From WQXF01 sp031553615 (GTDB lineage: Bacteria > Bacillota > Clostridia > Christensenellales > Aristaeellaceae): a DNA stretch of 64,000 bases. The notes under the pieces are model-generated. The model made no database searches, had not been told where the DNA came from, and saw only the letters and a list, made by a program, of their open reading frames with translations. Location: contig JAVBLJ010000009.1 of the NCBI GenBank assembly GCA_031553615.1, positions 18,698-82,697 of the forward strand. Reading direction: 5' to 3'. A program made the position numbers and the translations under genes. This document shows positions 8,986-16,239 of this stretch, in pieces. How positions within the stretch are numbered: the stretch's first letter is position 1; each line of letters opens with the position of its first letter.

Positions 8986-9135
8986 TGGCACATAAGTGTC
9001 AGGTCGCCACGACCAAGTGAGCACTTCGCGCCGCGTATTAAATTGTCAGCATTGCTGCACGCGTCCGCATGTTACTCACTTGCGTCACCCCTTTGTTCCT
9101 TTTTGCAGGTTGCCGGACACAGCCTACTGTTCCAC

Positions 9136-9164
9136 ACGATACCATCTTGCTAAGAGGTTGTCAA
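9136..9164 (-). promoter_or_regulatory. promoter of the DUF1854 exporter operon
   Basis: On the minus strand TTGACA (9164-9159) is followed after exactly 17 bases by TATCGT (9141-9136). This is a near-consensus housekeeping promoter pointing into the structured leader. Confidence 0.7.
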
Positions 9165-9262
9165 GCTTTTTTTGGGAAAGTCTGAGCACGCTTTTTCAGG
9201 ATATGAACATGGATTTAAGTTGAGAAAAAAGGCCTGAAAGCATGAAAAAGCAGAACTCGTGC

Positions 9263-9291
9263 TTGACATAATTTGGTGCGCATGATAGAAT
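9263..9291 (+). promoter_or_regulatory. promoter of the secreted-protein gene
   Basis: TTGACA (9263-9268), a 17-base spacer and TAGAAT (9286-9291). It is divergent from the exporter promoter and would start a leader of about 300 bases before the next start codon. Confidence 0.7.
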
Positions 9292-9297
9292 CCAAGT

Positions 9298-9597
9298 GTA
9301 TTTCGGGAGCCGTTTTGAAGACTGTTTGCACGAGATACAGGAAAATAAATAGCAAACATGGGAGAGGAGATGCGCGGGCTCCGACCTTTATATGGTTTGG
9401 CCGCGTATTGTTGCATATAATGCAAAAAGTCGGCGTACTGTAATTAATAGCGCAAGGGAGAGAGTATGCTCCCGTTAACAACCGCAAGGGTGTTGCGCCG
9501 GCGTAAGGGCTCGGAATGCCGAAGGCATTACGATAGATTGGTTCACCAATGGAATTGCACGGTGGCGTAAGCCGCGTGCGGAAAGGAGAGGATTCTC
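9298..9597 (+). ncRNA. long structured 5' leader of secreted protein
   Basis: The leader holds a run of hairpins: GGGAG/CTCCC near 9457-9474, CGCAA-GGGTG-TTGCG, ATGCC-GAA-GGCAT, ATTGG-TTCA-CCAAT, and GCACG...CGTGC capped by a GTAA tetraloop just before the AAAGGAGAG ribosome binding site. No known riboswitch class was recognised. The last hairpin is close enough to the ribosome binding site to affect translation. TATAAT at 9415-9420 could be a second, weak start point. Confidence 0.4.
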
Positions 9598-10167
9598 ATG
9601 AACAAGAAGATTGTTTGCCTGGCACTCGCTCTGATGATGATCTGCAGCGCTTCCTTTGCGTTTGCGACCGGCAGCCGGACGACCAGCGATCTGACTTCGG
9701 GTACGGGCGTTTTGGGCGCTACCGACTCGAACGTTCTCGTCGAGCCGGTCGATCTGACCCCCGGGGCGCAGGCTCTGCGCGATGCGATCGCTGCGGCTGT
9801 AGCCGGAGCCCCTGCTGCCAAGTTCTTCACGGAGGATGTTCAGGCCAAGATCGCGGCACTGCTGCCGGCTGGTTTTGACCTCACCACCCTGGAAATGCTT
9901 GAGCTGGTTTCTGTGACCATCTCGAACTATGAAGAGGGCGCGGAAAACATTCCGTGGCTGTTCAAGTTTGCTACCGCGTACCCGGATGGCGCGAACGTCG
10001 TTGCGATGTTCGGTGTTATCGATGGCGCGACCACCACGTGGTTCCCGCTTAAGGCGGAAGTCGCTGGCGGAGAGGTGAAGATCGCCTTTACCCCCGAAGC
10101 GCTGATCGCTGGCCAGGGCAAGGATGTTGTGTTGGCGATTCTGAGCGAAAAAGCAGTCGCGAAGTAA
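9598..10167 (+). CDS. secreted protein of unknown function
   Basis: A 189-residue protein with a clear signal peptide (Lys-rich start, hydrophobic core LALALMMICSASFAFA, probable cleavage after FAFA). The mature part is small, acidic and Ala/Val-rich, with no cysteines and no motif I recognise. A segment around residues 85-165 reads as alternating beta strands (LVSVTISNY, WFPLKAEVAGGEVKIAFTPE), resembling a small beta-sandwich. The ATG at 9598 follows AAAGGAGAG at a good distance. Its strong promoter and unusually long leader suggest high or regulated expression. It stands alone; the following Wzz-like gene is separated by a large hairpin. Confidence 0.8.
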   Translation: MNKKIVCLALALMMICSASFAFATGSRTTSDLTSGTGVLGATDSNVLVEPVDLTPGAQALRDAIAAAVAGAPAAKFFTEDVQAKIAALLPAGFDLTTLEMLELVSVTISNYEEGAENIPWLFKFATAYPDGANVVAMFGVIDGATTTWFPLKAEVAGGEVKIAFTPEALIAGQGKDVVLAILSEKAVAK

Positions 10168-10285
10168 CACGTTCTTGTGCATCTATCGAGAACGAAATCA
10201 GAGATGTGCAGCACGGTATGTGATGCGACGATTCCTGTAAAACAAGAACCAATCTTCAAAGCTTGCCCGGATTTCGGGAAGCGCC

Positions 10286-10323
10286 TTTCTACCGAGGCAG
10301 AGCTTGCTTTGCCTCGGTAGAAA
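10286..10323 (+). terminator. long hairpin after the secreted-protein gene
   Basis: TTTCTACCGAGGCA (10286-10299) and TGCCTCGGTAGAAA (10310-10323) are perfect 14-bp arms around a 10-base loop. The stem starts and ends with A/T, so it may work as a terminator even without a further U-tract. Confidence 0.6.
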
Positions 10324-10411
10324 GTGCGATTGGAATGCACGATTGGAAAAACGCGATCGAACGCGATCTTTAAGCTACACCAGAATGCTAGTCGGAGGAG
10401 AGGTATGGGCG

Positions 10412-11179
10412 TTGACAGAGCAGGATAGAGAGTTACGTACAGCCGATTCGATGGCGGAGGGTGCACATTCGGGCACAGAAACGGAAATCAACCTTTTGGA
10501 ATTGCTCTATAGGCTCCTTGAGAAGTGGGTCTTTATCGCCGCAATCGCCTTTTTATGTATGCTTGTTGCGGGCTTCTATTCTTTTTTTATCGCCAAGCCT
10601 CAGTACAGTGCCACGGCGAAGCTCTATGTCGTCAATTCTAAGGATTCTGCGTTAAATCTTTCGGATTTGCAGATCGGTTCTTTTTTAACTTCGGATTACC
10701 AGGAAGTGTTTAAGACGTGGGAAGTACACGAGATGGTGATCCAGGATCTTGGACTTGCCTATACGTATGAGGAAATGGAGGACATGCTGTCCATCCAAAA
10801 CCCTTCGGGGACCCGCATACTCAACATAACCGTGACCTCCCTCGACCCGGATGAGGCAACCGCTATCGCCAATTCATACGCCAAAGTCTCCAAGATGCAT
10901 ATCTCCAGAACAATGGCAACCGACGAGCCGAACGTACTTTCAGTTGCATTGCGTCCCGTTTATCCTGTTAGCCCCAACAAGACGCGCAACGTGTTGCTGG
11001 GCTTCATACTGGGCGCACTGCTGGCCATTGGCATCGTCACGTTGCGCTTCGTGCTGGACGATAAGATACGGACCAGCGAGGATATCATGCGGTATGCGGA
11101 GCTGCCTACGCTTGCGGTTGTGCCGCTGCTCGATAGCAATAGTACCTTTGCGAACAAAAAGCCGAAGACCAAGGCGTAA
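10412..11179 (+). CDS. Wzz-family chain-length / capsule kinase-activator protein
   Basis: A 255-residue membrane protein of the Wzz/CpsC type: a short cytosolic start (residues 1-36), a first membrane helix (about 40-60, FIAAIAFLCMLVAGFYSFFI), an extracellular domain beginning with YSATAKLYVVNS, a Pro-rich approach (PVYPVSPNK) and a second helix (about 190-212) with a cytosolic tail. Such proteins activate the neighbouring tyrosine kinase and set polysaccharide chain length. The TTG at 10412 is chosen because GGAGGAGAGG ends eight bases upstream; an ATG at 10450 is the alternative. The kinase gene follows after 38 bases. No polymer synthesis genes are present in this window. Confidence 0.85.
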   Translation: MTEQDRELRTADSMAEGAHSGTETEINLLELLYRLLEKWVFIAAIAFLCMLVAGFYSFFIAKPQYSATAKLYVVNSKDSALNLSDLQIGSFLTSDYQEVFKTWEVHEMVIQDLGLAYTYEEMEDMLSIQNPSGTRILNITVTSLDPDEATAIANSYAKVSKMHISRTMATDEPNVLSVALRPVYPVSPNKTRNVLLGFILGALLAIGIVTLRFVLDDKIRTSEDIMRYAELPTLAVVPLLDSNSTFANKKPKTKA

Positions 11180-11217
11180 AGCGCGCGAAAGGAAGCTTAG
11201 AAAGTGAGTTCCGAACC

Positions 11218-11982
11218 ATGAAAAAGCTTACGTTTACACGCTTTAGGGCGCTGGACTATGCGTGCACTGAAGCGCTCAATACGCTTTGTACCAACCTCAC
11301 CTTTTCCGGGAGCAACGTTAAAAAAATCATGATCACGAGTTGTCAATCCTCGGAAGGCAAGTCTTTTTTGACGATGAACATGATGCGCACCTTTTCAAAC
11401 CTGGGCAAGCGGGTGGTAGTGGTCGACTGCGACCTGCGGCGCTCCATGGTGGCGAGTCGCTATGGCATCCGCATGCCCGAGGGCGAGGAGCGGGGGATGG
11501 CGCACTTCTTGGCGGGCATGTGCCCGCTAGAAGAGGTGCTGTACGCCACCAATATAGACGATGCGTACATGGTGCCCGTAGGCCGGGAGGTATCAAACTC
11601 GCTTTCTTTGCTGAGCACGCCGCGCCTGACCATGCTGCTGAATCAATTGGCAAAAATGTTTGACGTTGTGCTGGTGGATGCACCGCCGGTGGGCGTAATC
11701 ATTGATGCGGCGGAGATAGCAAAATCCTGCGATGGGACGCTGCTTGCAGTATCCTACAACAAGGTAAGCAGACGGGAATTGGCGGAAGTAAAGCGCCAGA
11801 TCGAGCGAACGGGCTGCCGCATGCTGGGCGCGGTGCTGAACGGTGTGCGCTTCGATTCCTATAGCAGCAAGCGGTACTACAGCAAATCCTACTATACGCA
11901 TTACAACATGGATCACAAGCCGGAAAAGTCCCCGAAAGGCGACAAAAAGGCGGGAAAAGAGCAGACGGCAGAAGGTAAATGA
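11218..11982 (+). CDS. bacterial tyrosine kinase, CpsD/CapB family
   Basis: A 254-residue cytosolic BY-kinase. Walker A is CQSSEGKS (residues 42-49), Walker A' VVVVDCDLRR (66-75) and Walker B VVLVDAPPVG (about 150-159). The tail carries the usual tyrosine cluster (YSSKRYYSKSYYTHYNMD, about 214-232), the autophosphorylation region, followed by a Lys-rich end. By family knowledge it partners with the Wzz-like activator encoded just upstream, and its ATGA overlap with the phosphatase gene places both in the same operon. It would control polysaccharide export or other phosphotyrosine targets. Its target is unclear because no capsule genes are adjacent. Confidence 0.92.
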   Translation: MKKLTFTRFRALDYACTEALNTLCTNLTFSGSNVKKIMITSCQSSEGKSFLTMNMMRTFSNLGKRVVVVDCDLRRSMVASRYGIRMPEGEERGMAHFLAGMCPLEEVLYATNIDDAYMVPVGREVSNSLSLLSTPRLTMLLNQLAKMFDVVLVDAPPVGVIIDAAEIAKSCDGTLLAVSYNKVSRRELAEVKRQIERTGCRMLGAVLNGVRFDSYSSKRYYSKSYYTHYNMDHKPEKSPKGDKKAGKEQTAEGK

Positions 11983-12701
11983 TGAACGGATTTACCGACA
12001 TCCACCATCACTTGGTATTTGGCGTAGATGATGGCCCAGGCACTTTCCGAGAGACCAGCGAGATGCTTCGCGCAGCGCGGCGTAATGGGATTCAAACCAT
12101 TGTGACCACGCCACATGTGACGCCGGGAATCAAAGATTTCGACCAGGACGCGTATTTCGAAAAGCTAGAGATGATGAAGGCCTACTGCGCACACAAGCAG
12201 CTGGATATTCAGTTGCATTCGGGCGCAGAGGTTTTTTATACGGATTTGACCGGCCGCTTCTTGAAGGAGCGCCGGATTCCTTCGCTGGCCAATACCGAAT
12301 ATGTGCTGGTGGAGTTTTCCCCCAAGGTTCGCTACGATGAATTGGACGAAGCGGCGACGAGCCTGCTGCGCAGCGGGTACATACCGGTGTTCGCACACGT
12401 TGAGCGCTATCAGTGCCTGGCAAAACATCCGCAGCGTGCGATAGAGCTGCGCAAAAAAAACGATTTGCGTTATCAAGTTAATTGCAGCACCATCCTGGGA
12501 GAAAAGGGCTTTTTTGCAGACCGGTTTTGCGAGAAGCTTCTACGCGAAGGGTGCATCGATGCAGTGGCCACCGATGCGCACAACACGGGCTCTCGCGCCG
12601 TGCACATGAAGGCGGCATACCGCCTCTTGGAGGAAGAGTACGGCGAGCTCTACGCGCAACGCTTGACCGGTGTGAGCAATGGGCTGCTTTCCTTGCGCTA
12701 A
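11979..12701 (+). CDS. PHP-type tyrosine-protein phosphatase, CpsB/YwqE family
   Basis: A 240-residue metal-dependent phosphatase of the PHP fold. The motifs DIHHHLVFGVDDGP (residues 6-19), TTPHVTPG (about 46-53), HSGAEVFY, FAHVERY and ATDAHNTGSR carry the expected His/Asp/Glu metal ligands. These enzymes dephosphorylate the tyrosine cluster of the partner kinase. The start overlaps the kinase stop as ATGA, so translation is probably coupled. Its stop codon touches a 10-bp tandem duplication, and a dispersed repeat follows downstream. Confidence 0.93.
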   Translation: MMNGFTDIHHHLVFGVDDGPGTFRETSEMLRAARRNGIQTIVTTPHVTPGIKDFDQDAYFEKLEMMKAYCAHKQLDIQLHSGAEVFYTDLTGRFLKERRIPSLANTEYVLVEFSPKVRYDELDEAATSLLRSGYIPVFAHVERYQCLAKHPQRAIELRKKNDLRYQVNCSTILGEKGFFADRFCEKLLREGCIDAVATDAHNTGSRAVHMKAAYRLLEEEYGELYAQRLTGVSNGLLSLR

Positions 12702-12719
12702 AACGGCGGAAAACGGCGG
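12700..12719. repeat. perfect 10-bp tandem duplication at the phosphatase stop codon
   Basis: AAAACGGCGG occurs twice in a row (12700-12709 and 12710-12719), beginning within the TAA stop codon of the phosphatase gene. Confidence 0.7.
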
Positions 12720-12850
12720 CAATAATGGCACTACACGGGTTGCAGCGCTTGCATCATTAGCGCGGCAGCCCGATTTTGTTTCGGTGGTTTCGTGAGCGTG
12801 GTTCGATCTGCAGGGCGAACGCATTTGGATACAGAAACTGGGAGTTGCAC

Positions 12851-12989
12851 TGCGAAGGAGTCCAGAGGTCGACCGCAAAGCCCTTTGGTCGACCGTGAGG
12901 GCGAAATATCCTCCCAAAGGTAGGCATTTCGCTCCTGCGGGAGCGACCAGGGGGCTTATCGCTCGCCCCCTGGACTCCGTCTCTGCGCA
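12851..12989 (-). repeat. dispersed palindromic repeat, family 1, copy 1
   Basis: The element has imperfect terminal inverted repeats (GCGAAGGAGTCCAG at the left, CTGGACTCC plus GCGCA at the right) and internal palindromes such as GGTCGACCGC...GGTCGACC. Its reverse complement matches the segment at 20851-21013 closely, sharing for example CCAGGGGGCGAGCGATAAGC and AGGGCTTTGCGGTCG. No transposase is present, so it resembles a MITE or REP-like element. Confidence 0.7.
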
Positions 12990-13041
12990 TCTGCCATGTC
13001 TTAGGATGTAAATGCGCTGGCCCTGGGTTCGATCTGCAGGA

Positions 13042-13070
13042 TTGACAGCATACGCGCAGTGAGGTACACT
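13042..13070 (+). promoter_or_regulatory. promoter of the substrate-binding protein gene
   Basis: TTGACA (13042-13047), 17 bases, TACACT (13065-13070). The start codon lies 62 bases further on. Confidence 0.7.
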
Positions 13071-13131
13071 AACGAACGTAGCATGGGCGTGCTTTTGTGC
13101 ACGTTCATAGTAGTATGAAGGGGGCCTTTTT

Positions 13132-14124
13132 ATGAAGAACAGTTTTGCGAAGAACGGTAGGGTAGGGCTTTCTCTGGCATTGTGCTTGCTCCTGGCGCTT
13201 TCTGTGACCGGCGCGGTGGCCGATGAGACGGTTTACACGGTAGGCATCCTGCAGTATGTCGAGCATCCCGCGCTGGATGCTTCGACCGAGTATTTCATCA
13301 AGGCGCTGGCCGACAATGGCCTGATTGAGGGCGAAAACCTCAGGGTGACAGTGCTGAACGCTTCGGCCGACAACGGAAACACCCAGCTCATGAGTGGTCA
13401 GCTGGTGCAGGATGGCAACATGCTGCTGCTAGGCGTTGCGACTCCGGCGGTGCAGGCGCTCGCGGCGCAGACCGATACCATCCCGATCTTGGGCGTGGCA
13501 GTCACCGATTACGTGGGCGCGGGCCTCATCGCGACCAACGATGTGCCGGGAATCAACATTTCCGGCACCACCGACATGAACCCGATTGATAAGCAGCTCG
13601 ATTTGCTGCTGCAGCTGGTGCCCGAGTGCAAGACCGTGGGCATCTGCTATACTTCCAACGAGCCAAACTCCCAGATTCAGGCCGACATCGCCATTGCTGA
13701 GGCGGAGAAGCGCAATTTGACCGTATCGATTAAGACGGTCAGCGCTGTGGGCGACGTGCAGCAGGCCATCGAATCGATGATGGGCGAGGTTGATGCGCTC
13801 TACATCCCCACCGATAACGTGCTCGCTTCGGCGATGCCGGTGGTAGCTGGCGTGACCGATGCCAACAAGATTCCGGTGATCGTGGGTGAGGCGAACATGT
13901 GCAAGGGCGGCGGTCTGGCGACCGTTGGCCTGGATTATCAGAAGCTGGGCTACCAGACCGGTTTGATGGCGGTGCGCATCCTTATGGAAGGCGCGAATCC
14001 CGCTGAGATGCCCATCGAGAGCATCGCAGATGCCGATCTGAGCCTCAACATCGCCACGGCGGCGCTGCTCGGCATCACCATTCCGCAAGAGCTTTTAGAT
14101 GCTGCGGTCAACAAGTTCGAGTAA
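13132..14124 (+). CDS. ABC transporter substrate-binding protein, TrpX/ABC_sub_bind type
   Basis: A 330-residue secreted protein with a signal peptide (LSLALCLLLALSVTGAVADE, cleavage probably after AVA). The mature protein has the two-lobed periplasmic-binding fold of the ABC_sub_bind family: YTVGILQYVEHPALD at the start, VGICYTSNEPNS, ALYIPTDNVLAS and LATVGLDYQKLGYQTG. Members take up tryptophan, tyrosine or similar compounds in Streptococcus and Clostridia. No lipobox Cys is evident, so anchoring is uncertain. The ATG follows a GGGGG ribosome binding site. A strong hairpin separates it from the fused permease-ATPase gene, which would raise its expression over that of the membrane component. 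Confidence 0.9.
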   Translation: MKNSFAKNGRVGLSLALCLLLALSVTGAVADETVYTVGILQYVEHPALDASTEYFIKALADNGLIEGENLRVTVLNASADNGNTQLMSGQLVQDGNMLLLGVATPAVQALAAQTDTIPILGVAVTDYVGAGLIATNDVPGINISGTTDMNPIDKQLDLLLQLVPECKTVGICYTSNEPNSQIQADIAIAEAEKRNLTVSIKTVSAVGDVQQAIESMMGEVDALYIPTDNVLASAMPVVAGVTDANKIPVIVGEANMCKGGGLATVGLDYQKLGYQTGLMAVRILMEGANPAEMPIESIADADLSLNIATAALLGITIPQELLDAAVNKFE

Positions 14125-14146
14125 ACTTTCCGCACGCGGTTGTAGC

Positions 14147-14170
14147 AGGAAGGAGGTTTTCCTCCTTCCT
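14147..14170 (+). terminator. intercistronic hairpin
   Basis: AGGAAGGAGG and CCTCCTTCCT form a perfect 10-bp stem with a TTTT loop, followed by ATTCTTGC. It probably stops part of the transcription between the binding-protein and transporter genes. Confidence 0.65.
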
Positions 14171-14223
14171 ATTCTTGCATAATGCCCCTTTGCGATAGAG
14201 GGATAGAATAGGGGAGATTCTCC

Positions 14224-16053
14224 ATGTTCTTTGTCCGGCTGCTGCAGCAGTTGCCCAGCGCGGTTACGTTGGGCTTTCTTTGGGGAGTCATGACGCTGGG
14301 CGTGTACATGACCTACCGTATACTCGATTTTGCCGACCTGACGGTGGACGGCAGCTTTGCCTTTGGCGGAGCGGTGGCTGCTTCGCTGATCGTCGCCGGA
14401 TGGAATCCTTTTTTGGCTACGCTGGCCGCATTTTTTGCGGGTATGCTTGCGGGCGCTTGCACGGGGCTTCTGCACACCAAGCTGAAGATTCCCGGCTTGC
14501 TGGCCAGCATCCTCACGCAAATTTCGTTGTATTCCATTAATCTTCGCGTAATGGGCAAGGCCAATCAGCCGCTGCCTAACATCATCGCAAGCGGCAAGAA
14601 ACAGTACGAGACCATCTTTCGTTACCTGCCCAGCTTTGGCATGGACGATAAAACCGTCATATTGGTCTACGGCGGCGCGATTGCTGCGCTGATCATCGCG
14701 CTGCTCTGGTGGTTCTTGAACACAGAGAAAGGGATCACCATCCGCTCTACGGGGGACAACGCACAGATGTCCCGCGCCCTGGGCGTAAACACCGATAACA
14801 TGAAGCTGCTCTGCCTGATGATCGCCAACGGCTTGGTTGGCTTCTCCGGCGCGCTGATCGCGCAAAACAACAAGGTTTCCACGGTGGATATGGGTATGGG
14901 CGGCATCGTGTTTGGTCTTGCGGCGGTCATTATTGGTGAGGTGGTGTTCCGCAAGCGCTCGCTGCTGGGCAGGCTCGTCGCGGTGGTGCTGGGTTCCATC
15001 GTATACCGCATCATTCAATCGGTCGTGCTGCTGCTCAAGTTCCCGGCGGAGGATTTCAAGCTGATTTCTGCGGTCATTATCGCGATTGCGATTGCGCTAC
15101 CCTTCGTGATGCCCAAGTTGCGCAAGGGTGCGCCGAGGGCGGTGGAGCCTGCGCGTTCCGCGCCGGGCGAGGGCGAAGCGGAGCCTGCGGGCGCAAAAGC
15201 AGCCGCTCCGGTAGGCGTCGCCGTGCATTCCGAGGGCGAGGCTACCCATGCCGATACCTCGCTCACGGTGGCCAACATTTCCAAGACGTTCAACGCGGGC
15301 ACGGTCAACCAGAAGAACGCGCTGGTCGGCGTGGAGCTCACGCTCGCACCCGGCGATTTCGTGACGGTGATCGGCGGAAACGGCGCGGGAAAATCGACGC
15401 TGCTCAACATCGTTGCGGGTGTGTTCCCTGTGGATGGCGGCGGTATCGCCATCGGCAGCAGCCAGGTGACCGGCGAGCAGGAGCACATACGCGCCCGACT
15501 CATTGGCCGCGTGTTTCAGGATCCGATGATGGGCACCGCTCCCGGCATGACCATCGAGGAGAACCTTTCCCTCGCCATGCGCCGAGGGCAGCGCCGCGGC
15601 CTGCGTCCGGCCATCCGCAAGGAGGAGCGCGAGCGCTTCCGTGAGTTGCTCAAGACGCTCGACCTGGGCTTGGAGAACCGTTTGCGCACCAATGCGGGCC
15701 TGCTTTCCGGCGGGCAGCGACAGGCGTTGACGCTGCTGATGGCCACCGTGACCCGCCCCAAGCTGCTGCTGCTCGATGAGCACACCGCCGCGCTCGACCC
15801 CAAGACGGCGCGCAACGTGCTGCAACTCACCGACCGCATCGTGCGATCACACGGGCTGACCGCCCTCATGGTCACCCACAATATGAAGGATGCGCTCCAA
15901 TACGGCAACCGAACCATCATGATGCACGAGGGAAAGATACTCATCGACATCGAGAGCAAGGCCAAGAAGCGCCTAAAGGTAGAGGATTTGCTGATGATGT
16001 TTGAGCGCGCCAGCGGGGGTGCGATGGCCAACGATCGCATGCTGCTGAGCTAG
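14224..16053 (+). CDS. fused ABC permease and ATPase, TrpY-TrpZ-like
   Basis: One 609-residue chain joins a permease of the BPD_transp_2/TrpY type (residues 1-300, about eight helices, with the family sequence DLTVDGSFAFGGAV) to an ATPase (about 345-600). An Ala/Pro/Glu-rich linker (about 305-345) connects them. The ATPase has Walker A GGNGAGKS, signature LLSGGQRQAL, Walker B KLLLLDEHTAALD and the switch His in MVTHNMKDAL. In relatives these two subunits are usually separate neighbouring genes; here the frame is continuous through the linker. With the upstream binding protein it forms a complete importer, probably for an aromatic or related small molecule. A GGGGAG sequence precedes the ATG. 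Confidence 0.92.
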   Translation: MFFVRLLQQLPSAVTLGFLWGVMTLGVYMTYRILDFADLTVDGSFAFGGAVAASLIVAGWNPFLATLAAFFAGMLAGACTGLLHTKLKIPGLLASILTQISLYSINLRVMGKANQPLPNIIASGKKQYETIFRYLPSFGMDDKTVILVYGGAIAALIIALLWWFLNTEKGITIRSTGDNAQMSRALGVNTDNMKLLCLMIANGLVGFSGALIAQNNKVSTVDMGMGGIVFGLAAVIIGEVVFRKRSLLGRLVAVVLGSIVYRIIQSVVLLLKFPAEDFKLISAVIIAIAIALPFVMPKLRKGAPRAVEPARSAPGEGEAEPAGAKAAAPVGVAVHSEGEATHADTSLTVANISKTFNAGTVNQKNALVGVELTLAPGDFVTVIGGNGAGKSTLLNIVAGVFPVDGGGIAIGSSQVTGEQEHIRARLIGRVFQDPMMGTAPGMTIEENLSLAMRRGQRRGLRPAIRKEERERFRELLKTLDLGLENRLRTNAGLLSGGQRQALTLLMATVTRPKLLLLDEHTAALDPKTARNVLQLTDRIVRSHGLTALMVTHNMKDALQYGNRTIMMHEGKILIDIESKAKKRLKVEDLLMMFERASGGAMANDRMLLS

Positions 16054-16086
16054 GTCGATCCGAAAAACCGATTTACCCTTTGAACG

Positions 16087-16123
16087 GACCGCTTTGGCGA
16101 GGGCCAAGCGGTTCGCTTTTTTT
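16087..16123 (+). terminator. terminator of the fused transporter gene
   Basis: ACCGCTTTGGC pairs with GCCAAGCGGT around a short loop, followed by a run of seven to eight T residues. Confidence 0.75.
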
Positions 16124-16133
16124 GTGTAAATAG

Positions 16134-16161
16134 GGAGGCATGTAAGCGGAGGCATGCAAGC
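16134..16161. repeat. 14-bp tandem duplication
   Basis: GGAGGCATGTAAGC (16134-16147) is followed directly by GGAGGCATGCAAGC (16148-16161), with one mismatch. It lies between a terminator and the RpiR promoter. Confidence 0.75.
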
Positions 16162-16175
16162 TGAATGCGTTTGTC

Positions 16176-16204
16176 TTGCAAAAATCACCGCTTTCCGGTA
16201 CAAT
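16176..16204 (+). promoter_or_regulatory. promoter of the RpiR operon
   Basis: TTGCAA (16176-16181), 17 bases, TACAAT (16199-16204), 35 bases before the GTG start. Confidence 0.65.
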
Positions 16205-16239
16205 GCTAGGGAATTAGTTGCCAGGAGGAGAAAGAGAAC

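Larger units (their letters stand above)
8862..9130 (-). ncRNA. structured 5' leader of the DUF1854 exporter operon
   Basis: About 270 transcribed bases lie between the promoter and the exporter start codon. On the minus strand CAAGTGAG can pair with a downstream CTCACTTG to close a large domain. A GGTCG-TGG-CGACC hairpin follows, and then two terminator-like hairpins. This layout suggests a riboswitch or attenuator, but none of the known classes I could recall fits; the T-box core sequence is absent. Confidence 0.45.
12702..13131. other. 430-base gap with repeat and promoter, no gene
   Basis: It holds the 10-bp duplication, one copy of dispersed repeat family 1, a 15-bp direct repeat GGTTCGATCTGCAGG at 12800-12814 and 13026-13040 flanking that copy, and the promoter of the following binding-protein gene. 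Short open frames on the minus strand arise from the repeat. Confidence 0.6.

Noticed and set aside
8862..9130. T-box riboswitch in the exporter leader
   Set aside because: The conserved T-box core TGGNACC followed by GCG is not present, although GTGGCGACC is faintly similar.
12757..12990. Short minus-strand open frame with an Arg/Ser-rich product
   Set aside because: It lies within dispersed repeat family 1; copy 2 yields a related but diverging frame, so it more likely reflects the repeat than a gene.
12800..13040. GGTTCGATCTGCAGG resembling a tRNA T-arm, twice
   Set aside because: No acceptor, D or anticodon stems can be built around either copy.
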